Shown in pieces: positions 1 to 11,790 of a DNA stretch of 64,000 bases (position 1 is its first letter; every line of letters begins with the position of its first letter). Made by a program: the position numbers and the translations under genes. The notes beneath the pieces were generated by a model. It searched no databases. It was not told the DNA's origin and was given only the letters and a program-made list of their open reading frames with translations. The DNA is from Taeniopygia guttata (lineage: Eukaryota; Chordata; Aves; Passeriformes; Estrildidae). The DNA lies in contig NC_133026.1 of the NCBI RefSeq assembly GCF_048771995.1, positions 119,803,501 through 119,867,500 of the forward strand. The letters run 5' to 3'.

Positions 1-272
1 GAGGAGAGATGCTGCAGCCCTCTCATGATCTTGGTGGTCTCAACTGGACCTGCCCCAGCAGACTCACATCCTTCTTATGTTGGGGACCCAAGAGCTGGGC
101 CCAGCACTTCAGGTGGAGTCTCATGGCAGTGGAATCGAGGTGAAGAGTCTCCTCCCTTGGCCTGCTGGCCATGCCGCTTTTGATACGGCCCAGGCTACAT
201 TCTGGGCTGGGAGTGCACGCTGCTGGCTCATGTTGAGCTTCTCGTCAAGCAACACCGCCACATCTTATGCAT
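1..272 (-). mobile_element. CR1 LINE fragment, inverted, cut by window edge
   Basis: Read on the minus strand this matches, from memory, the late ORF2 part of avian CR1 (chicken repeat 1) non-LTR retrotransposons. The stretch around 100-265 carries, in reverse, the usual CR1 words for the end of the reverse-transcriptase ORF, such as TGCTGGCCA, GGCTCATGTTGAGCTTCTC and a degraded AACACC(C)CCA. The copy is diverged and has no usable reading frame; the open frames over it are antisense accidents. Similarity fades after about position 268, which I take as the 5' truncation point typical of CR1. The 3' end lies outside the window. Confidence 0.85.
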
Positions 273-1553
273 GTCCAAGAAAGTGAAAGTTAGAATAAAT
301 AAAAGGAATTTTCTCTTAAAGCAGCAGTTATTTTTAATCACTATGGCAGCAGTTCAAGATGTTCACTATCATCAAAATCACTCAGTGTTATTCCAAAGAA
401 GAGCTACCACACAAGTTTGTTTGCATTTTGAAACTTTTTTTTTTTTTAATTTTGGTTGACTTGGTGTAACTTCAATACTTTTGTGTTATTAAACCATGAT
501 GCTGTGAAATGCCTCCTTAAACCACTTGATGGCAACAAAGCAATTCAGATACTAAAGGAGTTTTGTTTATGCATACATGTTCAAACAATTTAAAAGATTT
601 AAATTAATCTATGAGTACTTGAAAAAGCCTGAATAAGCCTTTGTCTTTTAGTTTTGCTACTTTATGTGATTACTATTTCAACTTAGACACAATGACTGAT
701 AAAAGAGTAGCTGTCAAAAAATTACTTTAAAGCCACCTCCAAGAAGTCTGTGTGTCAGAAATGCAAAATTATACACTCCCCAGCAGGTCAGCTTTCTATA
801 CAAATGGGAGAACTGCTCTAGAATCTCAGTTTGTTTTCCAGCAGTGGCAGCTGTGACAAGGGGAGGTCCAGAACTGCTTGGTAGCTGGCAAGGAGAACCA
901 CGGATTAACACATTCACCTTGGGTCTGCTCTGCACTTGACAGTCTGGGTACTAAATCAGCCACTGTTTCCCAGATTAGCTAGGACAGCCAAGGGAAGAGA
1001 CTTTGGCACAAAGGTCTGATAGCAGCACTTAGCCTGGAGCAATGGACAGAAAAATACAGATGAGAGAATCCACCTTATTTGTTGCCTCTCTGGACACGTG
1101 AAAACAAACAGGAAGGTGCCATATTCCTTGAAATAAAACACAAACACCTTCCTCTTGTCTTCCATTTCAAATCTATATCCAAACCCCATTAGAGAAATCT
1201 CCAAATTGGTGGACTGACAGAAACATGAGGGAAGAAAATGTATCTCTTCTTGAGCCTTTTATAGATACAATCCATATCAAATGCAGATTTAGCAATTTTT
1301 ATAGATTAATTTCTTATGTGACTAATGATTACCAAGGTTGGCTAAAAATAATAAGACTCAAGTGGAAGAAGATAGTTGTTTTCCTTAATTTGAAATAGAT
1401 TTCTCTTGCACAAGAATTATGTATCCTTTTAAACTGCAGTTTTGCTACTCTGTAGGGCTGCAGGCTTCATATATTCAGTAACCCCTGGTAACTACATCTT
1501 CTGTTATGCAGACATACTTGTATACCCTTTCTCCATAGGACAGCAGTTCTTAC
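273..1553. other. Non-coding stretch, nothing recognised
   Basis: AT-rich sequence with stops in all frames. It contains a short T run near 435-447 and no recognisable repeat, exon or RNA. The small open frames on the minus strand (714-935 and 956-1204) show no family resemblance. Confidence 0.6.
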
Positions 1554-1590
1554 CTGTTTTTAAAGACATTTCTGATGTCTTTAAAAACAG
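1554..1590. repeat. Perfect 16-bp inverted repeat (hairpin)
   Basis: CTGTTTTTAAAGACAT (1554-1569) and ATGTCTTTAAAAACAG (1575-1590) are exact reverse complements separated by the five-base loop TTCTG. Pairing does not continue outside the arms. At 37 nt it is shorter than a usual animal pre-microRNA, and no known microRNA seed context is recognised. It could be a remnant of a palindromic DNA transposon or a structured element. Confidence 0.9.
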
Positions 1591-3026
1591 AATCATAGTT
1601 TTTATCCTATTTTTTAATTTGCTGCATGTTTTTTTATGAATTGTGCCTCCTATATAGAAGGACTCAAAAATATCCTAACATTACTATTCTCAAAACTTTA
1701 ATATGGTGGAACATTCAATTACTTGATCAGGTGGCTTGTGGTGCATATTAAAGTCTGAGGAGGTCCTGAAGGTGTAGGTGATGTACAGCCTACAGTGTCT
1801 TTATCCATCCAGTACAGTACAGCTCCCCCACACATATGAAGAGATATGTCAGCCTGTAGACATCCCCTCTGCCATAAAAGGCAGGAAGTCTTTTAACAGC
1901 CCCTCACCTGCCCCTCTGCAGCTGGTATCAGTTAAAACTTGACCTTGAGCTAAAACCTTGACAGTGTCTTTCCATGGGCTTTGGCAAAGAGAGCTCCTGG
2001 TTTCTGTGACAGTGTCTATTGCTTATTTCACAGCCTGAATGATTCAGTCTGAAACTTGGTTTCACTGCCTTTTACCATCCCTACTGATCTTCCTCAGTAT
2101 GGCAGCTGTCCTTTACAGCTTCTTCTTCCACCATGTAAACCATCACTGAAGCCAGACCCACTGTGACTTTTAAAGTCCTCTGAAAGTCTATCTAGTAACT
2201 TATTATTATATAGGTTAGTTTCAGCATTTCATTAACTAATCTAAAGGAATATGATTCAGTCATCACCAGTCAAAACAGACCAAAAATAATAGAGATTTAG
2301 CAGCAATTATTGCCGACGTAAAGAGATATCTGCAAGCTGTAGGCTCTGAATTAGAAATTACCTAGGGAAGTACTGTAAATACAAGACTGGAGCAAACTTT
2401 TCATGCATAATATGTGAGATGAAGATAATCTGTTTCATTTCAGTAACTGAGCCAATGATGCTGTTGTTCAGAACCACTTTAAAAAAATAGCAACCTCCTG
2501 GGATCAGATGGAAGCAGAGCTGGAGTGCCAACATTGCTACAGCTCCTGGATTGTCCATGCAGCTCCTGTAGGCAACTGGGATAAACCAGTCCAAATGCCT
2601 GTGCAAGGGCCAGCTCAGCTCCTTGTAATTCATTTGACCATCCTTTAGAGAGTGGCAGTGGTTAGTACTTGCCTGTCTGGTAGACAGTAGTGCATATCAA
2701 ACATGATTATTTTTTGGAGTGGCAGCATTTCTATGGTTGTAACTGTCCAGTACCTTTATCCTGTAACTATCTAAGAGGGATGTGAACTTTTATAAAGACT
2801 CCAGCCCTAGATAAGTGAACTTAGCTGAAGGCTAAATGCTATGAAACAAAACACAATACAGGGAAAAGTTCTTCCATAGGGAGCAGCTGAGAAAAGAGGA
2901 ACTGCTTGTGATTGCAGTAGTTATATCAAATGATGCGCTTTCTGTACAAGGAAGAGAATAAAATATAATAGAGTACACTTGACCATTAAAAAGGATAGAC
3001 TCCCCCCATACAGAAAGTAGAAAGAA
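1591..3026. other. Non-coding stretch, nothing recognised
   Basis: AT-rich, without exon-like or repeat-like structure that I can identify. A 91-codon minus-strand frame at 2358-2633 resembles no family I know and has no supporting splice or promoter context. Confidence 0.55.
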
Positions 3027-3180
3027 TCTCGGCAGAAGGGACTATAACCCTATTATCCTCCTGGCCTAACCCAGAAAGAAATTTCTTTCTATTTCACCCA
3101 TATGGATCTGCTACTTCTGAACATTCAAGATGCAACAAGAATTTCATAAACCCACTGCTTTTGACTCCCCATTGTGACTG
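3027..3180 (-). mobile_element. Probable old CR1 fragment, inverted
   Basis: The words AGAAGGGACTATAA, CTATTATCCTCCTGGCCTAA and TATTTCACCC occur in the order expected for the 3' untranslated part of an old CR1 copy in reverse orientation. They resemble the consensus for CR1 of turtles, crocodiles and ancestral birds (AGAAGGGACC, then ATCATCTAGTCTGACCTCC, then AATTTCACCC) as I remember it. The copy is heavily diverged, so both the boundaries and the assignment are approximate. Confidence 0.45.
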
Positions 3181-6100
3181 TCTAAGAACTGAAGTTCCCT
3201 GTGTCCTGATGGGTGCTTCAGTGAGCAGAGGGCTGACCTCATACAAAAGACTGCTACCAATATCTGATAGAACCTAGCAAACCTTTGGTGTCACCTAGGT
3301 GTCACCTTAGACACCTGATGAGACAGAGCAGGCAGACTGATCCTTCATTACCACCACTTTTATGGGACTTGAATGAGTTTGGCAGGTATTTCCAGGAATA
3401 TTAGAAATATTCCTTATAGATACAAGTTTTGAAACTTTTACTACATACAGTCTTTCAAGTGGTCATGTTAGTATATGAGGAACTTTCCTAGTGGACTGAA
3501 CACAGAGCATCTCTCTTCCCCAAAACATGGTTGGAGCTTGTACATCCTACCTTGAGCTTGCTGGAGTTAAGAGCTTAGATGCAGTCAGTGACTAGAGCTG
3601 AGGTGACATACCATAGCTCTGTAAACCAAATTAAGCTGATCGTGTGTTTGAGCCTGGAGGGTTGTCCTACATAAAGGCAATGTTGTTTTTCTGATGTTAT
3701 TTTTCTGACATGAGGTGTATTACTGGATGATATGAGGCTCAGCATACTAAAAATGCTGAGTCTCAATGATTACCTGATATGAAGGACAGAGAGCTACATA
3801 AAGAAAAAGTTCAAGGTAGTAATGAATCACTACATTTCTGTTAAATTAATTAGGCCAGTTTAGATACATCTGAATCTACCTCCACTTCCCTTCATGCTTA
3901 CATCGTTCTAACTGCATATTTTCAAACCTCTGACCACAGAAGGTACTGCATGTTACAGATGTCTCCATCTTTCAAGTAATCTGTTAGGCAATTAGGATTT
4001 TCTCATGGTGTCTTTTTGTTTTTATTTTGTTATTTACAAAACTAGCTCACATATTTTGTTTTATATTTTCTCAGATAAAACAGATGTTTTACATGTGGCT
4101 AGCTAGCTCCCACATTAGCAAGGAACATCAGTCCATTTCAGCAAAGCAGACAGGACATTCTAGGTATAAAACATAGGAGTCATGCTGCTATGGGTATGCA
4201 CTGCACAGTGGGGTTTGGATGTCTTTATTTTGGCTGTTACTATCTTTCATTTAAGATGCCACACACTAAATCATGGTTTGACTTACTCAGAGGTGGTGTG
4301 TCTGTGGTGCTATAGCAAATATAACACTCTGACATTGTGAAATACAAATATTGTGTTTGTTACTGTTGCTCTTTCCTTTCATTTACATGCATTCATATTA
4401 GTGAAGAAGATACTGAACTGAAATGCTGGGTATGCAATTGCATTCTATGCGCAAAGCATTCCTAAGGCAGAAATATTATTAGCGGATCAATATTTTCCAT
4501 TTTCTTTCCAAATGTAAGACATTTCTGACCCTTTTTTTTGCTTGTTGCTTGTTTTTTTGCAGAAATACGTGTTTTCTGCAAGGTTAGCTTTATATTCAGA
4601 CTGGATTTATTAAAATTTTAAATCCCTAATTTCCAATCTCACTTTTTCAAAAATTCTTCTATCTCTTCTTACAAATCTGCAACATCGTGGATGTTAGAAC
4701 TGAAGGTAAGACCAGTGTGGCACAGTTAGGAGCCTGCTTTGACTCCAGCTTGTTTATGGAGATTAATAAGAAAGAAAGATGGATTGGATAAAATATTTAT
4801 CTAGTTTCAGACATCTGCATCCTCAGACAGTAAGTAAAATAGGATCAGTAAGGAAATATCTCCAAAAATACCTCAGAAAAATATAACGTAATTTAATCTC
4901 ATGACATTCATTTGTATTTGGTATTAAGGCTTGTCACTGTGAGCACTAAGCCAAAGTTTCTGAGCTCTGTTCTTTTCCTGCATAGCCCTCCCTCCTGTTT
5001 CACAATTTAGTTGGCTGGTTACACTGACCAAAATATTGCAAAACAGAGGCAGAGAAGCAAAATGAGACTTGATCAGCAGATGTCAAAAACTATCTGCAAT
5101 CAAGTTATCATCCTGGCTATATAAGAAGATGGGAAGAGGCAAAAATCAAGTGAAATTTTCTGTAAATTTTAAAAAGGAAGGAGAATCTGTTGGTGAATCG
5201 AGATTCACTTGAGTTTTGCTCTGAAGAAGGCATTGCTATTTATTATTTGATACAAGTTGGTAACTTCAGAAATAACCTTTCAAACTGGAAACTGTGGGTG
5301 GTACAGTGTCACCAAAGAGCTGCAAAAGCAACTGGCACAGAGGCTGAAATGCATTGCAGGACATCCTGTTCAGAGCTTCTGAGAGATTTTGACTCCTATT
5401 AAAAGTTACTATATTTGCATCTCATTTTAAGGTATGTTTTTAATGTCATGTCACACAAACCAACTTTTTAATTGGACAAAAACAGATGTGTTTCCAAGAT
5501 TTCTGTCTTCAAAGAGAGATAGAAGGTGAAAGTCACATAATGGTAAACATGGATAACTGATTAGAGCTGGCCTGACACACCACATAAGCAACATAGCATA
5601 AGGCAAACTCACAGAAAGTATGTTGGCACTCCAATAAACCTTTCCTACTGCAGATTCTTCACCGGGTGAGGAAAACTTTTAATATGATAAAAATGCCTAA
5701 ATCTTTGAAGGTCAAAAATTGCTATCACAACCTTGGGATCATGCAGAGAAAGCAGTTGCTGTGATGTGCATGCATCAGCATGTTTTAATTCTGCCCTCCC
5801 TATGTTTTTATGAACACAAAAATAGCTGTGTTCTGGTGTTCCTCAGGCTCCACTTGGTGTTCAGTAGGGGGTTAATTAGGAAGGGAGGAAGAAGGCATGG
5901 TTTTAAAGTTGAATGGTATGGAAGGTCCCAGAGCAAGCAAATGAAAATAGATGAAATCTCACACACAGATCAAGTTTTTTAATTGTGAGGGATTTCTGAG
6001 GTTCAAACTATGTCAAAAAATATATCTGGAAAAAATATCATGCACCAGCTACTGAAGCCTGGAAGGTATTTTTTGTTTACTTTTCCCTTCTAGTTTTCTG

Positions 6101-7564
6101 ACTAGAAAAACAGGTTATAACTACTCTCAGGTTTTGAATTGTGAGCAAAGGCTATTATTCTTTTACTGATGTAAAGCCAACAAGCACTACAATCCCACAC
6201 TGCACCATATCCCAGTATCATTGATTTCCTCTCTTGTGCAGGCCACTTTGTGTTTGCAGGCAGGACTGCAGCTACCAGAGCCATGTGAATGAGAGGGGTA
6301 GAAGAGGAGCCACAGAACCACCACAATATGGTGGAAATATTGGTGCAGAAATGTAACTCTGGGGCAATTCTTAGACCTTCTTCCAGGAGCTTTTCCGGCA
6401 GAAAGATTGGAGCTTCTCACAATACACTTTTCCCCTGCTTGTCCCCCATCCTGTAGGGACTGGGATGTCACATCAAGAAACATATGCAGGCTCTTAACCA
6501 CTTAACCATCATGTTACTCACTATGACCATCTCACACTCCTCTGAGTTTTCTTTCAACATACCCATGAATCAAAGAAATCCTATTTTTTTTAGCCTTGAA
6601 GGAATCAATACATGCATTCTACTAGCTCCTGTGTTCTGCTTTTAACGAGGATGGCTAAAAAGTAGTAAAAAATTAGTAATACTTCATGCTCAGCAGTGTC
6701 ACACATTTTCACTGAGGAGAAAGGACTACCAGTAAGCAAAATGCAACTGTAAATACATGGCCCAAGCTCAGGGCAGATTTCACTGGGAAAAGAGATATAA
6801 TAATAGCCAAAACCTCAGTGGAAATCTGTAAAGAGCCTAGTGAAAAGCAGGTTGGCTCTATCTGTGGAGACAAACAGGAGGTTAAGGAACCATTTATCCT
6901 CCCCTTTAATGAAGAACTTTGTCAGGGTGCAATTAGCCTTGGTTAGAAGGTGTAACTAAGTAACTGTTCAGAGACTCAAAAAATTTTACAGTAATAAACC
7001 AGAAACTGAATTTCACAATTTCTGGAAGTTGAAAGTATGCCTATATATTTTATCCAGAAGGCATTTTGGCTCTGACAAATCTATGACTGCAAACTTTGAA
7101 CCTAGAGCTTGAAAAGGCAAAAGCTACAATAAAAACAAGAGCTCCTCCCAGGTTTGCAATGGAAACCTGTAAAATTGTTCTGGCACAATCCAAAGCGACC
7201 TGTTTATATCTGCTGACCAGTGATTTACTTTTGCTTCCTAACCTCATAGGGTTGCACTTCTCAAAAGCATTTTAGACATCTGAGCTGAGGCTTTTGTTTC
7301 AGCAACTAAATACTTACAACATTCCTAGTGGTAAGTAATTTCAAAGTCCTGCCAGGGATCTATCTTGGAACATATTCTGTAGTTATATGCTTTCATCCGG
7401 AAGTATTATGCATTCAATCCTGTCTGATATCATCCAGAGATACCTGCTGGCAATTTCAGACCTCATGAGCTGTTATTTGCATGCTTGCATATGCCAGAAA
7501 CTATGTCCTAATGGCCTTTGTGATGTCTCTGGCTCTCCTCCCTTTCTGGGGTAAAAGTTGCTTC
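3181..7564. other. Long non-coding stretch, nothing recognised
   Basis: AT-rich DNA with only short frames. The longest, on the minus strand at 6187-6501, overlaps another minus-strand frame and resembles no known protein. No CR1, LTR, tRNA or microsatellite was recognised here. Homopolymers are short (T8 near 4531 and T7 near 4552). Confidence 0.5.
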
Positions 7565-7691
7565 AGAGAGGATTTGAGCTGAGATTGTTGTTATTTTTTG
7601 GGGATGACCTGGTAATTCTTGTTGGTGCTTCATTTTTCATTCTTCAGAGGATTTTATGTTTCCATTTAGAGTAAGAATGGAATATTTTACC

Positions 7692-7713
7692 AAAAAAAAA
7701 AAAAAAAAAAAAA
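7692..7713. repeat. A22 homopolymer tract
   Basis: An uninterrupted run of 22 adenines follows ATATTTTACC. CR1 elements, the dominant retroposons here, do not end in poly(A), so the run is either a simple repeat or the tail of a retrocopied transcript. A second A22 lies 586 bp downstream. Confidence 0.95.
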
Positions 7714-8277
7714 GAATTGACAATGTTGTTTGTGGGTAGTTCAGATGCACTGAGCCATTTGAAAATTAACTCTGAAGTTAGAAATTCCTCAATTCTTCTG
7801 TCTTTGTCTGCCCTCCTTTTTCTCTGCTCTGTCCATGGTCTACTGCATCTCTGTCCTGTACTGTCACACAGCAATGAATATGTCTGGGGGTTTTATGGAA
7901 GGAAATACAGTTCTTACATATCAGTTTCATGCTTAGTCATTTCTCCTGAAATACAGCTATTGCTGGAGGAAGAGCATGAGGAAGAAAGACTACACTGAGG
8001 AAGGCTGAATGAAGCCCAGGTGAACCCAGGGAAAGCTTCAAAAGCCTCAAGCTGTGCTCCCCCAGGCTCAGAGACAGACCCAAGGCCTGTCAATGCCATC
8101 ATGGGTCTGCTCAGGAAGACTTCCCTGGCAGCTCTGTCCTGGAGCTGAATCCTTGTAACCTTTGCTCAGTAATTTCGTAGGCTGACAGTGGTGCAGCACT
8201 AATGGTATATTCTTCATGGGGTTTTTCAACTCTGCTATTTAATGTAGCTCTCTCAGATTTCTCTCAGATCCTGCCAG

Positions 8278-8299
8278 AAAAAAAAAAAAAAAAAAAAAA
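8278..8299. repeat. A22 homopolymer tract with downstream direct repeat
   Basis: A run of 22 adenines is followed directly by GAGAGGATT. The 10-mer AGAGAGGATT at 8299-8308, whose first A is shared with the run, also occurs at 7565-7574. That is the layout of a retrotransposed sequence with a poly(A) tail and target-site duplication, but no parent transcript is recognised between the repeats. Confidence 0.9.
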
Positions 8300-8308
8300 G
8301 AGAGGATT

Positions 8309-11300
8309 GAAAATGCTCTGTCTCTTCTCTGTTATCAGAGCTGGTCACATTACTCACTATGACCAGTTAACTGACAGATTTAACACTTCTCTGTTCACAA
8401 ATTGTTCCTGATCCTGCTTTATACTGATATATTGGTTACTTGGAAGGTTTAGACCAAGCATATTCACGAATCTCTTTGATCCCTGGATTATTCATAAATT
8501 GATCATAGCGACTATTCAAGTGCTTAATCAAAGTTGGATTTAATCAAAGCACTTCTGCTTTGTCATTAGTCACTTAAAAAGTCACTTGATGTTGCCTTAT
8601 CACTGGAGTTATGACTTAAAGTATTTAATCTGGCAGTGATGGAAAGCAGATTTCCTTTTCTCATACACCAGAACTGAAAGAAAAGACAATGCTTTGATGT
8701 GGGCAGAGCTTCAGCACCTGCAACAGTAGGTATTGTTACAGAAAACAGTTGTTAAAAAACAAATTACTTTTGCTTCAACAAAAATTGAATGATAGAATAA
8801 CTTATTGTTGTTAGTAATCATGATTAAAAGCCTGAAGTTTGCTTTCTTAAAATAGTTATCTACACCAAATTTTCAGTTGTTGGATTATATATAAGCAATG
8901 ATTAATAAGAGGGCAGGTATAGGCTAATCAGATTCTTGTTCAGTCAACAGCTTTCCAAACCATTTATCAGTTCTTATCTAATGTGGTGCATGCAACTTTT
9001 CATATATTGAAATTCCTGTCAGAGTGATGACTGGATAAATGGAAGCTAAAAGGCCAGTAGCTGATTATTCAAAGAAAATGGATGACAACATAGATGAAGA
9101 TGGGCTATCAGTCCTGAAGACTCACCACACTCTGATCGTTTAAACTCTTTCTTCAGCCACCTTTGCTGCAGTTCCTGCCTCTCACAAATGCTCTGCCACA
9201 CATCCCTGGCACACAGGGCTGGACAGAGCCTCATATGTGAAACACAGCCACAATTCTGTCTTTATTCTCTCTGTGGCCATGTGTATATGCATATGTGTAA
9301 TATGTACTTGTGTTCTGTGTGTGCCTATGGGGAATATGTGCTCAGCCCTGTTGCTGGTTGCATGGAGATGTGGCAGCTTCATCTCTGCCATTTTGACAGA
9401 TTCAGCAGCCCCTTAGCATGTGCACCATGAAAAACACACAGTGAGTAGCTCAATGTACCAAAGAAACCATTAATACCTTCCTCTTAATCATTCAAGAACA
9501 GGTCTTTCCACAAAATCCACTTAATCAAATGATCTGCAGTATAAAACTGGTTTAAAGAGAAACAGATGTTGCCTGCATGTTCTCATCCTCTGTTGAAGTA
9601 CCCCAAATGATCATTTCCAGTGAATTCGGAAACAGAGCAGTGTGAAAGGACTTTTTAAGAGAAAAGAACAACACCTACTAGAAAGACAGGGGTAGTAATT
9701 TCAATGTTTTCCTCTTATTTAGAAATAAATATCAGGCTTCAGCCACAGAAAATGTAATGAATACTTAGAAATCTTTTCCTGATATTCCTACTCACAGCAA
9801 TGCCTCAGGTTTTGCAATTAGGTTTGCCTCCGAATTCTTTAAGCAACATCTCTTGGAAGGAGCACCTAAGTTATGGAAATGGAGAGCCTGGCAAGCAAGA
9901 GAGACAAGTATTTCTGCAGAGCATTCAGATGTAAAGACCAGAGTGACCTCCTGCAATGATTGTTCCTCTCCACTGATCCTACATGAAGCACAACGAAATT
10001 GCTACTGACCTTGAAGTTTCAAGGATGTATCTAACTTGAGATAGGATATGCTAGGTTTTATTTGTGTAGGTGATGCAGAAGAGTTTGTGTTCCCCTGCTA
10101 CACAGGTTGGGCAGTTACATTTTCTCTGTTACCAGTGCATGAGCTGGAATCACAGATGGACCATCCAAACAGCAGAACAAAGTGGGTGTTGGTGGGTTTC
10201 AAAGAAAATATGTAGGCACTGGTCTTTGAGAAATAGTGTGAAGCATCGTGTTACTTTAGATCATGGTCCCAAATACTCATCCTGGCCTGATATCAATAGT
10301 CAGATGAGATCCAGGTATTTTACAGTAATACCCACTGGGTTTGGAGCACACTTGCTACAGGAAAACATTTTTTTCCCCTGTAGTGTTTTCTTTTTCCTTT
10401 TGAAATAAGTTTCCGTAGTTAACAGCTATGCACTGTGAGCTAAAGAGCTCTGTAATCTTAAAAACTGGACTTGAATTGGCCAGTGTTTAATACCTTCCCA
10501 AATACCATAGAGACATAGTGACATTTGCAAAACCTGCATCTGTGCTGAAAAAAAGCTGAGTGTGCAAGAAACAAAAATAATCCCCAAAATGAAACCACCA
10601 AACATATTTCTAAAACATTTTGAGAATTTGCACATCTGAAATTCTAGATTACAGCCTTGTGATTCAGATGACCTTTTAAATTTAATTAATTTCATAAAAT
10701 GATCCAAAACTGAGACATAAGTGATTCAGGATACCTGTAAATAAACAGTGGAAGGAAACCTCTCATACATCAAAATCCTTACAAAAAAATGGTAGCATTT
10801 ACTTCACAAAAAAATTGCTGTATTACAAGGGAAAACCTCCCCTAGAATACCTTTTGCCCCAGGAATGTAATGTTAGCAGAACTTTGGAGGTACCAAGAAA
10901 TGAGAGAAGTAACAAAAAAATAAAGGCCTTCTATTTATTATTTGTATGAAGAGTTTTATTTCCAAACTTCTCCCCAGGTAAACACTTATGAGTGATGTGC
11001 AGATGGTGTAGCAGTGACACATTTACAGCTGCATCCATCTCTTACACAAAGGTTTCTCTACTTGTGTTTCTTCTATCCCGGTGTTCACTAGGATAGAGGC
11101 CATTTTCTTTTTAGTAGTTTGTACAGTGCTGTGTTTTGTATTTAGTAAGAGAATAATATTGACAATGCCCTGATGTTTTAGTTGTTGCTCAGTAGTCAAG
11201 AAATTTCAAGTTTCCCACACTCTGCCAGTGAGCAGGTGCACAGGAATCTGAGAGGGAGTACAGCCAGGAAAGCCAGCCTGAACTAGCCAAGGGGATGTTC

Positions 11301-11560
11301 CATACCATTGGATGTCATGCTCAGTGTATATCCTGGGGGAGTTGATTGGGAGCTCAGGCACAGGCTGGATACCAGTCAGCAGCTGGTGAAGCAATTGTAT
11401 TGTGTATTACTGGTCTTTCTGAGATTTTTCCCCCTTCATCTTTTTCATTTTATTTACTATTGTTATTATTTTCACTTTATTATTATTTTTACTTTATTTC
11501 ACCTAGTATAGCACCTTTGTATCAACCATGAGTTTTCCCACTTTTACTTATCAAATTCCG
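8309..11560. other. Long non-coding stretch, nothing recognised
   Basis: AT-rich, no gene recognised. There is a small imperfect palindrome at 8518-8554 (AAGTGCTT and AAGCACTT arms, with ATCAAAG repeated directly between them). A T/A-rich low-complexity patch of TTATT-like words lies at about 11441-11502. The 112-codon plus-strand frame at 10070-10408 looks like chance. Confidence 0.5.
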
Positions 11561-11790
11561 TTTGGGTATTAGGAAGAAATTTTCTACCGTGAGGATGCTG
11601 AGGTATGGGAGCAGGTTGCTCAGGGAGGCGTGGATGCCCCAGCCCTGGCAGTGTGCAAATTCAGGTATGATAGAACCTTGAGCAGCTTGGTCTATTTGAA
11701 GATGTCCCTGCCCTCTGCAAGGATTTGGGACTAGGTAATCTTTAAGGTCTAATCCAATCCCTTAACATTCCACAAATCCATGATTCTGTG
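11561..11790 (+). mobile_element. CR1 LINE 3' fragment
   Basis: This is the 3' end of an avian CR1 retroposon in plus orientation. It runs from the TATTAGGAAGAAATTT word through GGGAGCAGGTTGCTCAGGGA, GTGGATGCCCCAGCCCTGG, and TAATCTTTAAGGTC followed by CCAATCC, to the terminal TCCATGATTCTGTGA repeat-like end. Only about 230 bp remain, so the copy is strongly 5' truncated, as most CR1 insertions are. It has no coding capacity. Confidence 0.92.

Noticed and set aside
8518..8554. Hairpin AAGTGCTT...AAGCACTT as an RNA gene
   Set aside because: Only 8 bp of pairing around a 21-nt interior. It is better explained by a short direct duplication of ATCAAAG.
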